Shown: one piece after another, positions 54,740-64,000 of the stretch
Position numbering within the stretch: the stretch's first letter is position 1
Layout of the letters: each line of letters starts with the position of its first letter
Source of the DNA: Codonopsis lanceolata
Lineage: Eukaryota > Streptophyta > Magnoliopsida > Asterales > Campanulaceae
Length of the DNA: 64,000 nt
Assembly: GCA_013146195.2 (NCBI GenBank)
Contig: CM028377.1
Span: 100,152,435 to 100,216,434 of the forward strand
Reading direction: 5' to 3'
Made by a program: the position numbers and the translations under genes
The notes under the pieces: model-generated
What the model saw: the letters and a program-made list of their open reading frames with translations, nothing else
Databases searched by the model: none
What the model was told of the DNA's origin: nothing

Positions 54740-56510
54740 ATGGATTCTCAGTATGAGAACGTTGTTCGCCCTCCTACTCTTACTAATGCCAACTACTCTA
54801 TTTGGAAAGTCAAGATGCACATCTTCATCAAATCGATTGATGAAAGAGCGTGGCTTGCTGTTTGGAATGGATGGAGTCCTCCTAAAACAATAGATTCAGA
54901 TGGTGATGTCAAGGTCACCAAAGAATCTGAATGGACCAATGAAGATAGGAATACTGCATCCTTTAATTCAAAAGCTTTGTCTGCTATTTATAAAGCCTTA
55001 GATACTAATACTTTTAGAGTAATTGCCAACTATGAATCTGCTAAAGATGTCTGGGAGGCCCTTCAGACTTTGTGTGAAGGACCTGCCAGTGTTCGTGCCT
55101 CTAAGTTAAGAATGCTCACCACACAATTTGAGAATACAAGAATGCATGAGTTTGAAGACATTATGACATATTATGGTAGACTTCTTGACATATCTAATTC
55201 TGCACTTGCTTTAGGAGATCCCATCACTAATGAGCGTCTTGTCAACAAGATGATGAGAACTTTGCCTGAAAGGTTCAATGTCAAGATATGTGCTATTGAG
55301 GAAGCACATGATATTGACAAGATGAGTTTTGAAAGATTGGCTGGTATTCTTCAAAACTTTGAATTGAATCTAAATGATCAAATAAAACAAAAAGGCAAAG
55401 GAGCTTCATCATCTTCCACACCTATTGTGAAAAATATTGTTATGCCTGCTCCCATTGATATCTCATCTGATTTGCTCGAAATTCAAAAGGATATTGATGA
55501 GTCTGATTTTGGAGAAGAATCTATTGCTCTTTTGACTACCAAATTCAGAAATTTTTTGAAAAATAAGAGTCAAAATAGAACTCCATCATCAAGCTCTAAA
55601 AACAATTTTAAACCTGATTCTGGAAAATTTGTTCCAAAGGAAAATTCATTCCAAACTCCAGAAAAACCTTTCACAAACCCCTTTGCTTCGAAATCATCCT
55701 ACAATGGTAAGAACATTGATTCAATCCAATGTAGAGAATGTCAAGGTTATGGTCATTATGCTAACCAATGTGCAAATACTCTTAGGAAAAAGGGTTTGAA
55801 TTTTTCAGCAACTCTGAGTGATAGTGATGGAGAAGATCCAGGTGATCTTATCACTCTCAGCTGCGTTTATGATTCTGAAACTGAAAGTGCAGGTTCTTCA
55901 GCCAATGTGACACCCAATGCGACTACATCCGAGTCACATCGGCGGATGCAGATGCAAAGCGAACTTGAGGGGCGATCTCTTACGCTTTTAACTCCTCAAT
56001 CCCAGAAGATGGTGGAGATTCAGAGTCAGACTTGCTGGAAGGGTATAAGGAGCTGTACAAAGATTGGGAGAAACGAGCTCACCAAGTTACATTGTTTGGT
56101 AAGGCAAATGAGTTGTTGAAAAAGGCCAATGAAGATCAGAAAGATTGCATTGTAAGGCTGGAAAGCTTGCTGAGCAAAAAGGATGTAGAGATTGAAGATT
56201 TGAAGGAGCCGCTCATTCAAGCAAAAGAAACCATTGCCAAATGGAATTCAAGCCAACATAAAATGGATGAGATGCTAAATTCAGGTAGCACATCCAAGGC
56301 AGGTATTGGTTTTGTTCCAAAAATGTTTGTGAGAGAAGGAGAAGGTACATCTGAATCTAAACAGATTGCTCAAAATTTTCAAAAACCTGATTTCTTCGAA
56401 AAGCCAAAAATAAGAAAGAAAACTTTGTTTGTCACTTCTGCCATAAGCCTGGACATATACAACCTTTTTGTTTTCTGAAAAAGGCTATGTATGAGGATGA
56501 TGTTAGGCAG
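54740..56510 (+). pseudogene. Copia gag, almost complete, with frameshifts
   Basis: The capsid/nucleocapsid protein of a copia element. The probable start is ATG 54740 (MDSQYENVVRPPTLTN), open to about 55940. Blocks are NYSIWKVKMHIFIKSIDERA, NSKALSAIYKAL, DVWEALQTLCEG, TLPERFNVKI and FERLAGILQNFELNL (UBN2-type capsid). The first zinc knuckle is CRECQGYGHYANQC (about 55725-55770), then the acidic block SDSDGEDPGDL. A frameshift at about 55940-55975 moves to the frame 56032-56478, a coiled-coil stretch (RLESLLSKKDVEIEDLKE) and the SIRE-style block WNSSQHKMDEMLNSG. A second shift reaches the knuckle CHFCHKPGHIQPFC (about 56427-56468). Length and layout suit SIRE-lineage gag. Confidence 0.85.
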
Positions 56511-56605
56511 TCCTTCTTGGCAAAAAATCAGATGCAATATCGTATGAGACAGCCAATGCAACAGCCAAATATTGTCAACCTTTTGACATATGTCCTGGTG
56601 CTACA

Positions 56606-57331
56606 ATGTCTGATGATGAGATGTGCAATGTCACTTTCACTTCCTTGAAATCTCATATTGCTGGGTCATGGTACTTTGACAGTGGTTGTTCTAGACATAT
56701 GACAGGTTCAATTGAGAACTTGAAAGATTATGCGAGCATCAATGGTGGTTCAGTGACCTATGGAGGTGGTGCCAAGGGCAAGATTATTGGAAAAGGAACA
56801 TTGAATGTTGAAGGACTTCCAAATCTCACCAATGTGTATCATGTGGAAGGACTAAAAACAAATTTGATCAGTATAAGTCAATTGTGTGATGATGACCTTC
56901 AGGTAAGGTTTGATAAAAATTCTTGTGAAGTTTTTGATCAAACTAACAAATGTCTTCTGACAGGTACAAGGTCATCTGACAATTGTTTTATGTTCAACAA
57001 TAGTCAATCATGCCAAAAAGCTAGTCTTGATGTTACAGATCTTTGGCATCAGAAACTTGGACATATGAGTTTTCGTAAGCTCCATGAGCTTGTGAAACAT
57101 GATGCCGTAAAAGGATTGCCAAACTTGGAAAAGAATTATACAAAGGTATGTGGTCCTTGCCAAAAAGGTAAGCAAACTAAGACATCTCATCTTCCCATAA
57201 CACAATGTTCTACATCTGGGTGTCTAGAGATGATTCATACTGATATCATGGGTCCCATTGAGGTAGAGAGTTTAGGTAGAAAAAATACACCTTTGTATGT
57301 GTGGATGACTTCTCTAGATACACTTGGGTGA
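56606..57331 (+). pseudogene. Copia protease and GAG-pre-integrase region
   Basis: Open for 242 codons. The protease signature WYFDSGCSRHMTG has the catalytic Asp in DSG; GGAKGKIIGKGTLNVEGLPN follows. The pre-integrase domain (LWHQKLGHMSFRKLHELVKH, then VCGPCQKGKQTKTSH) has the His/Cys zinc ligands. The integrase core begins (MIHTDIMGPIE, first D) and frame is lost at about 57300. Processes the polyprotein and starts integrase. Confidence 0.85.
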
Positions 57332-57960
57332 TTTTCTTAAGAGAGAAATCAAACCTTTGAGGCATTTAAAATTTGGTACACCTGTGATGAACTTGTATGA
57401 TCTAAAGCTCATTAGAATTAGATCGTATCATGGCATGCAATATGAAACTCATCCTTTTCTAACTATCAGCCTCTAATGGCATCTCTCATGAATTTTCTCA
57501 AGCCCCAAAACTACCAACAAAGTGGCGGAAGAAAGAATAGGACATTACAAGAGATGGCTAGGTGATGTTAACCTCAAAAAATTTGGCTAAACGATTTTGG
57601 GTCAAGCTTTAAATACAGCCTTTGTCACATGGGAATGGGTTTTTTTAAGACCGTAGTACAAACGCTCCTTATGAAATTTTCTTGAAAGAAACCAACCTTT
57701 AAATACTTTCATGTGTTTGGTTGTGTGTGCTACCTTCAATGATGTAGACCAACTTTCAAGTTTGATTCTAAAAGTGACAAGTGTTTCTTCATGGGTTATT
57801 CTACTAATAGTCGGGCTTACGTAGTTTTTAATCTCGTGACTAAGACTATTATGAATCTATGAACATTGTTTTTGATGATCTAACGATCTTGGCCATAAAC
57901 CGTTGAAGAAGATGTTTAAGGAATCCTTGATTTTGGAGATTTTGGATCCGTAAAATGTTA
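57332..57960 (+). pseudogene. Copia integrase remnant
   Basis: Scattered blocks in changing frames: GISHEFSQAPKLP, MLTSKNLAKRFW, YEIFLKE and SMNIVFDDL, the usual order of the copia integrase C-terminal half. Stops are dense; the catalytic D and E of the later triad are not convincingly preserved. Confidence 0.65.
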
Positions 57961-58339
57961 GTTGAATCCAAGTGAATCAAGAGTTTAACGAAGCGTAATC
58001 GTGAGATTCAAAAAGCAAGCATTGGATAATGTGATTCGGAGAAAAGCACTTAATGTGATTCGAATGTAGCAACATCGAAAGTCACATTGATTTAAATCGC
58101 AGGTTTAAACCGATCCGAAAAGGCGTATAATCACTCCGCTTGACTGACGGGGATATGATATTCCAAGCAAATTTAAAAATACATCCCTCCTCTAAGATCA
58201 TAGGTAATGTTCTGTGATGGTGTATCAACTAGAAGGAAAGGTGTGGATTACAAAAACTTGTTTGCATGTCCACACTTGAATTTGATGAAATCCATGCATC
58301 TTGGTTTTGTTTCCACCATTGAACCCAAAAATGCATGAG

Positions 58340-58680
58340 GCTCTTAAGGATGAATGTTGATCATTGCCATGCAAGAAGAACTGACCAATTTACTAAAAAC
58401 TGTTTGGTATCTTGTTCCTAGACCCAGCTCAATAAATGTTATTGGAACAAAATGGATTTTCAAAGACAAACTAATGAAGTGGGAGAGATAATAAGAAATG
58501 TTAGACTTGTGGCTCATGGTATACACGGGTTGAGGGGTGATTTTGATGAAACCTTTGGCCCCGAGAACAGTACAGTCCACTTCATCCGTATAGCCATGCA
58601 ACACTCTGACCAACACATAGATCCATTAGAGATTTGGCTGATGCATTTTTAGAATCAGATTAAAAACTGAAGAGACAACC
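58340..58680 (+). pseudogene. Copia reverse transcriptase N-terminal remnant
   Basis: VWYLVPRPSSINVIGTKWIF then KDKLMK match the start of the copia RT domain. The next block (DFDETFGPENSTVHFIRI) is the altered ...DFDETFAPV... block. The rest of RT, including the YVDD box, is absent. Confidence 0.65.
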
Positions 58681-59498
58681 CAAACAATGTGCCATTAACT
58701 TCTATATATTATTAACAAAAGAAAATTTAGGCATCTTGCATATTTTGGGGCCACCCGTGATGCTTATTGCCATTTAATCCTATGCTATAGCTTACCTAAA
58801 GGGATGTTAACTTATGAAACAATATATTAACACTATAAGGGCGAGCTACAGATTTCAATATGGATTGTTTATCAATACTGGGAACGTAAAATCAATCAAG
58901 AGTCTGAAAATTTTTGTTTGTTTATATTTTCATCTTTAAAGATGGCATGAAACTTGTTGTTTATTTACCAAAATTTTGTCACATTTATTATGAGCACATT
59001 GAGCAAAAAGCTGGCCTTTAATTGAAAAGTTATTTTTGCCCAATTAATTCATTTAGGCTCTAAATTGGGTTTATGGCTACCTGCCTTTGGCGTATTTGTG
59101 TAGTTGCAATTTTGGTTAATCAAGTGTTGTGCATTCTCAAATATTTGATCAATTTTGTAACATTCAAATTTTGAAACTGAATTAATAGTTATTTTCTCAC
59201 ATTAAATCCTCCACCGATTTCTCATGGCAATAACAACAGATTTTTATCACTTCTCTATTAGCGGTTAATATTTGATTTTTTATCTAAAGTTTGAATTTTG
59301 ATTAGGTCTCCTCACATTCCGTTTAGTTAATGTGGTTAACGGCTAATTGTGTTTAGTAGAGTTTTTAGTCTTTGGTTTACGTGTTGAAAGACACATTCTC
59401 CCGAAGCTTCCTCTTCAAAACCGCAGAAAAACACGAGCGATCATCCTTCCTTCCCATCCTTCCTTTCGTCATCTCTGTGTTTTCACCTAAATCTCTAA
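58681..59498. other. Spacer after copia RT remnant
   Basis: AT-rich with no motif. The last 110 bases (59390-59498) are pyrimidine-rich and resemble a transcript leader for the following ORF. Confidence 0.4.
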
Positions 59499-60990
59499 AT
59501 GGCATCTTCCTCATCTTCACATGAAACTCAAAACAATCCAACCTCCGATGTAGCTGAGCGAGTTTATCCTTTTCTTCACCCGTAATCCCGATACAATTTA
59601 TCTAATAGCTCAAGCAATTACCCTGCTCCCTAACTGATCCTTCACGGAGAAAAAGGCAAATGCCATTGATGGATAATCAGGATTTGACGTGGTTACCCTA
59701 AATCGGTAACCCTAGCACAAGAAAATCGAAACGGCTGCGAGGGATTCCCTCAAATTATGAAGATCCAAGTGTAGAAGATGTTCAAGCTGTTAAGAAAAAT
59801 AAAGCAATTCCTGGAATGTTCGAAGAATTTGTGGTCATAGAAAGTGATCCTGAGGATGAAGATTTTGTTCCGACAACAGATCCGACCCCAGTGGTTCAAG
59901 AACCAACCCATCAATCTGCCTCTCCCATAATTGCTCCCGTTGAAGAGGAATCCAAGGATGATGACTATCCTATTCCGTCACCTCGCGTCGTGTTTCCTCC
60001 AGACTCCTCTGTTCATGCTCAAGGGTCATCTGCCTCTAAGGATAATTCTCCTTCGGCGTCTGTAAATTTCTCGGATGAAGACAACACTTTGGCTGAATAT
60101 CTGGTCAAATTGAAGAACGTGACTTCAAGTTCCGCTCCACTTCACAGCCTTCGGAAGACGACTTGCCCCGTCCATCCAGTTCATCAGAGTTCGATGACAG
60201 TTCCGAAAAAATGTTGACAGCAAAGAATTGACACCTGAAGATAGTGCGGACACTGAAGAGGTTCATGTTCGCATAACAAGAAGCCGTGTGTCTTCGCAAA
60301 TGTAGCTACAAATGTAGCTACATCCAAACGTACTAAGGCATCTACTTCTGCTGCATCTTCATTCGGTACTCCCTTTTCATTTAAATTTGTGTCCAAGGCT
60401 GCATCTATTCGTCATAATACATCCCGTAAAATTGTTGATGAACGCACTATTCCATCTGGGCCGAAAGGACCCACGTAACCTCACTCCATTTTTCTCTCGA
60501 TAGAGGCTTTACTAGAACGCTTTCTTCACCTACCCCTTATTTTTTGATTCGATATACGAATTTTATGCCAACATTGAAAATGAATTAGTTCACCTTCTCG
60601 ATGCCCGATTTGAAAAGTTTTTGTAAGAGGCAAATGGTATGATTTTTCTTCTTTTGTCATAAATACCATGATGAACACCCCCGCATCGGCCCCTTTGAGA
60701 TGAATTCTGATTCACATGTGTTTTTGAGCTATCTGTGGTACTGCCTAAATGGCTCGCCAAAGGCACATCTATTAGCACTTCACAATCTGTATTTCTCTAT
60801 GCTTTCATGCATAAAGTTTGTTGCAACCTGTCACCCACCACAAACTCTAACACCCTTTACTCAAGAACATGCTAGAGTGCTTTATCGATGGGACAAATAA
60901 GCCATTTGATTTTGGATACTTTGTTTTTAGAAAATTTCATCTTTGGCTGAATCGAAGGAGATAAGAGGTCTTTAATTTTTTCCTTCCTTA
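59499..60990 (+). pseudogene. Relic of a putative plant transposon protein ORF
   Basis: Begins ATG 59499 (MASSSSSHETQNNPTSDV). An open acidic Ser/Pro-rich stretch is 59816-60217 (SDPEDEDFVPTTDPTPVV). A further frame holds EEVHVRITRSRV near 60260. Near 60600-60680 a frame reads FVRGKWYDFSS, and near 60700-60900 LHNLYFSML and LTPFTQEHARVLYR. The VRG..DFS block resembles the family seen in the Athila third ORF at 9272-10359. Many shifts. It may be a 3' extra ORF of the copia element or belong to another element; not resolved. Confidence 0.4.
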
Positions 60991-61048
60991 ATCTATAAGA
61001 TCTTAGTTTCTGCTGCTATTCCTCCCCGCTCTCTACTAGGTCTCCAAT

Positions 61049-61148
61049 NNNNNNNNNNNNNNNNNNNNNNNNNNNNNNNNNNNNNNNNNNNNNNNNNNNN
61101 NNNNNNNNNNNNNNNNNNNNNNNNNNNNNNNNNNNNNNNNNNNNNNNN
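61049..61148. other. Assembly gap, 100 N
   Basis: Exactly 100 N. To the right an Athila pol fragment begins in mid-RT. Confidence 1.
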
Positions 61149-61860
61149 GTAGTTAAATATGAAAAAGATGAATTTACCCCTACAAGAACTATTACCGGTT
61201 ATAGAATGTATTGATTTAAGAAAAATTAAATGCATGCAACTGGAAAGACCACTTTCCCTTGCCATTTATTGATCAAATCCTTGAAAGACTAGTGGTCATG
61301 AGTACTATTGTTTTCTTGATGGTTTTTGGCTACAACCAAATTCTCAGCACCGAAGACCAAGAAAACCACCTTTACATGTCCTTTGGTACTTTTTGCTTGC
61401 AGAATGCCCTTTGACTATGTAATGCACCGCCTACCTTTCAAAGATGCATGATTTCTATATTCCCGATTTGGTAGAAAGATGTGTTGAAGTTTTCATGGAT
61501 GATTTTTCGTTTTTGGAAACTCTTTGATCATTGCTTAGAAAATCTTACATCAATCTTAAAAGATTTTGTGAAACAAATTTAACTTTAAGTTGGGAGAAAA
61601 GTCACTTCATGGTCAAACATGGAATTGTCTTTGGGCATGTTATGTCTAATAAATGCATTGAAGTCGATAAAGGCGAAAATTGAAGTTATTTCACAATTAC
61701 CCCCTCCAACTTCGTTAAAGGTGTTAGAAGTTTTCTAGGGCATGTCAAGTTTATAGAAGATTTATAAAAGATTTTTCCAAAATATGTAAACCTCTATGTA
61801 ACTTGTTAGCAAAAGATACCAAATTTGTTTTTGATCAAGAATGCATAAATGCATTTAATT
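61149..61860 (+). pseudogene. Athila RT remnant
   Basis: TRTITGYRM near 61180, the FMDD box at about 61490, then LTLSWEKSHFMVKHGIVFGHV near 61580-61640. At least six frame changes. Confidence 0.75.
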
Positions 61861-61869
61861 TATTAAAAG

Positions 61870-62290
61870 AAAGATTAACCACCGCCTATTTTATCCTACC
61901 GATTGGTCTCTCCCTTTTGAGATAATGTGCATGCATCGATTTTGCAATTGGAGCCGTGTTTAATCGGGTAGATAGGAAGCCACATGTGATACATTATGCT
62001 AGTAGAACACTAAATGATGCACAACTAAATTATACAACAATGTAAAAAGAGTTTTTAGTAGTTGTGTATGCATTGGAAAAGTTTAGACCATATCCGTTAG
62101 ATCAAAAGTGATAATATTTTCTCGATCATTACGCCTTAAAGTATTTATTAAGTAAGAAAGATGCTAAGCCTAGACTAATTAGGTGGATGCTATTATTGCA
62201 TGAATTTGACATTACAATCAAGGATAAAAAGGAACCGAAAATGTCGTAGCTCGACCACTTGTCTAGATTAGAATTTTCACCCCTACTTGA
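61870..62290 (+). pseudogene. Athila RNase H remnant
   Basis: VDRKPHVIHYASRTLNDAQL, then a TAA where the other copy has the E of TEKEF, then YLLSKKDAKPRLIRWMLL and DITIKDKK. The acidic SDH motif is damaged. Confidence 0.75.
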
Positions 62291-64000
62291 ACGTCAATTT
62301 CTTGACAATCCAATTCCTATAAATGAAGATTTCCTTGATGAACAACTTCTAGCAATCAAAGATTGCACTCGGTATGCTGATTTTGTCAATTATTATGTGT
62401 CCGATATTATAAATCGATTTTGATCACTATCAAAAGAAGAAATTTTGACCCAAAAAAATATTTTTGGGAAGAACCTCATTTATATAAAATGTGTTCGACT
62501 CTTTAATCGAGGCGATGTGTTCGAAAAAAAGACCAACAAAGTATTATGGAATTACTTCATGAATACTCTTGTGGTGGTCATTTTAGTGGAAATAAAACGC
62601 TGCTAGAAAAATTTTACAATCTACGGTTTATATTGGTATTTGTTTTTAGAGATTGTGATTTATTTTATAGGACTTGTGATAAATGTCGAGAGAACCGGTG
62701 GAATAGGAAAAAGGTGGAATAGGAAAAAAGAAATGGGTCCTTTTGAAATACTTGGTATTGTTGATTATGTATCCTTGCACACTAATATGGTTGTTGAAAT
62801 CTTTTTGATGTACCGAAGACAATTCGGGGGAACTCATTTTACTAATAAATTATTAAATAATTGATGGGCAAACACACCTTTATGGGTAGGCCACCGAGAC
62901 CTTTCCCGTCTCTAACAACGTTAAGTTTGGACGTGAATATATTCACGGAACCAAGATTGCAATCAAACCCCCACCTGTAGTTGCCTCTTCAATCTCCATC
63001 CCACCATTTTTTGCAGATGAAATTCATACATATTATGTATTTACATACATACAAAGAGAATCCAAATGGATTGAAGCCATAGCCTTACACTCCCAACTCC
63101 TTCCCACTCTCGTACTAAAACAATCGGGTTTGGTCCGATGATAGTAAGCGCCTCCCTCCACCACTCCGCCCACGCAGGTTAAATTCATAGACTCTCGTCT
63201 GCCTCCGCCCCTCGGCCAGATCTTTTGCCGCCCTAATCATTGACGTATGGACCCTTTTCGTCACTTCTACCAAACTATTTGGCCCAGATCTAAGGCAATA
63301 TCGATGACTCCCCTCCCCCTCAAGGCTTTTAATCACTAATGTCGCCGGCCCACAATTTTATTTCGCTGCTCGCCTCGGCCTAATAAATTATTAAATAATG
63401 TCCTTAAGCCACTTCTACCAAACATGGTGTAACTCACGTGAAGATGAAGAAAGTTAGACATTTAATCAAACTTAACTACACCCTAAAAAGGGGTTATCAT
63501 CTACAGACGAAAATTTTGAATCGGCCAAGTAGAGGTTAGTAATACCCAAATCAAAAGCGGTATTAGAAAAGATCGTTAGGCCTAATCGTAAAGAATAGGA
63601 AGCTAAACTTAAGGATGCTTTATGGGCATACCGAACTGCCTATAAGACTCCAATAGGAATGAGCCTATACCGAATGGGATATGGCAAAGCATGTCATTTA
63701 CCAGTTGAAATTGAACATAAAGCTTATTGGGCGGTCAAAGACTTAAATTTAGATTTGACATTGGATGGTGAGGAAAGATTGTTCCAATTAAATGAATTAG
63801 AAGAACATAGGCTAAATTCATACGAAAATGCTAAAACGTATAAAGAAAAGACCAAGAAATACCATGACATGGGATTGGCCAAAAAAATGTTTCGACCAGA
63901 ATTGAAAGTTTTACTTTTCAATTCTAGATTGAGGTTATTCCTTTGAAAATTAAAATCTAAGTGGTCTGGTCCTTTTACAATCGTTCGAATTTATCCTCAT
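62291..64000 (+). pseudogene. Athila integrase remnant with insertion
   Basis: The zinc domain remnant is near 62500-62700 (RTCDKCRE). The core is reduced to GGTHFTNKLLNN (62821-62862), then the 518-base insertion. It resumes with RPNRKE near 63570, and the open C-terminal stretch 63659-63946 (MGYGKACHLPVEIEHKAYWA, LNELEEHRLNSYENAKTYKE) is close to the minus copy. A stop follows LRLFL. The window ends inside the C-terminal domain. Confidence 0.8.
62862..63379. mobile_element. 518-bp insertion flanked by a 20-bp direct repeat
   Basis: CTAATAAATTATTAAATAAT occurs at 62842-62861 and identically at 63380-63399, interrupting the integrase coding sequence. The insert is more GC-rich than its surroundings, has no terminal inverted repeats and no poly(A) at either end. 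It contains a 74-codon minus frame (63336-63115) of unknown identity. Confidence 0.65.

Larger units (their letters stand above)
53786..58680 (+). mobile_element. SIRE-like Ty1/copia element, decaying toward 3'
   Basis: 5' LTR (53786-54682), Met-type primer site, long gag, protease and pre-integrase domains, then increasingly broken integrase and RT. Same family as the element at 34941-39978 (LTR start TGTAAGGGTAAAATAGG, same gag). No 3' LTR was found before the gap at 61049. Confidence 0.8.
61149..64000 (+). mobile_element. Athila pol fragment, runs off the window
   Basis: Plus-strand homologue of 13890-11480, in the same order: RT, RNase H, integrase. It is more damaged than the minus copy: small deletions and stops in every domain, the integrase zinc and early core region collapsed, and a 518-base foreign insertion. 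Starts at the gap and continues past 64000. Confidence 0.85.

Overview
The window reads as repeat-rich nuclear DNA from a flowering plant, most likely a eudicot. Almost everything recognisable belongs to plant LTR-retrotransposon lineages: Ty3/gypsy Athila, Tat/Ogre and Tekay-like elements, and Ty1/copia SIRE-like elements. Small PIF/Harbinger- and hAT-type MITEs and a broken host gene fragment with GT-AG introns are also present. I cannot name the species. Two runs of exactly 100 N (20727-20826, 61049-61148) are scaffold gaps, so order across them is not proven.

Layout: (1) 8-1954, a solo Tat/Ogre LTR with a perfect 5-bp target duplication. (2) About 1955-5595, a minus-strand gag-only gypsy element whose right LTR is interrupted by (3) a nearly full-length minus-strand Athila element, 5596 to about 18020. 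It retains gag, protease, RT, RNase H, integrase and a third ORF that sits behind an internal LTR-like promoter module. (4) 18021-20726, the 5' LTR, primer site and gag of a SIRE-like copia element, cut by the gap. (5) 20827-29157, the 3' half of a Tat/Ogre element. On the strand opposite to the retroelement it carries a long open PMD-like (DUF7745-type) ORF with its own TATA box, and a four-exon plant-mobile-domain pseudogene. These are followed by a repeat-bearing 3' UTR and the 3' LTR.

(6) 29158-33383, a second minus-strand gag-only gypsy element. (7) 33384-34521, tandem and dispersed repeats. (8) 34522-40814, an Athila-type solo LTR split by a pol-deleted copia element (34941-39978, perfect GATCC duplication). 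(9) 40900-41355, two exons of a broken trehalose-6-phosphate phosphatase gene, the only clear host-gene remnant. (10) 41490-48204, a decayed Tat/Ogre element with primer site, gag relic, both LTRs and a nested PIF/Harbinger MITE. (11) 48205-53785, low-copy spacer with a hAT MITE, tandem duplications and a reversed Tat LTR scrap. (12) 53786 to about 58680, a plus-strand SIRE-like copia element with an almost complete gag and a decaying pol, followed by an ORF relic of the putative-plant-transposon type. (13) 61149-64000, a plus-strand Athila pol fragment running off the window.

No intact host gene, tRNA, rRNA or CRISPR array is visible. The elements do not form a pathway; the structure is a stack of nested insertions. 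The most unusual content is the pair of antisense PMD-type genes inside the Tat/Ogre element, the internal U3-like promoter module of the Athila element, and a CpG palindrome (TGCGRTCGCA core) that recurs in LTRs of three otherwise unrelated groups.
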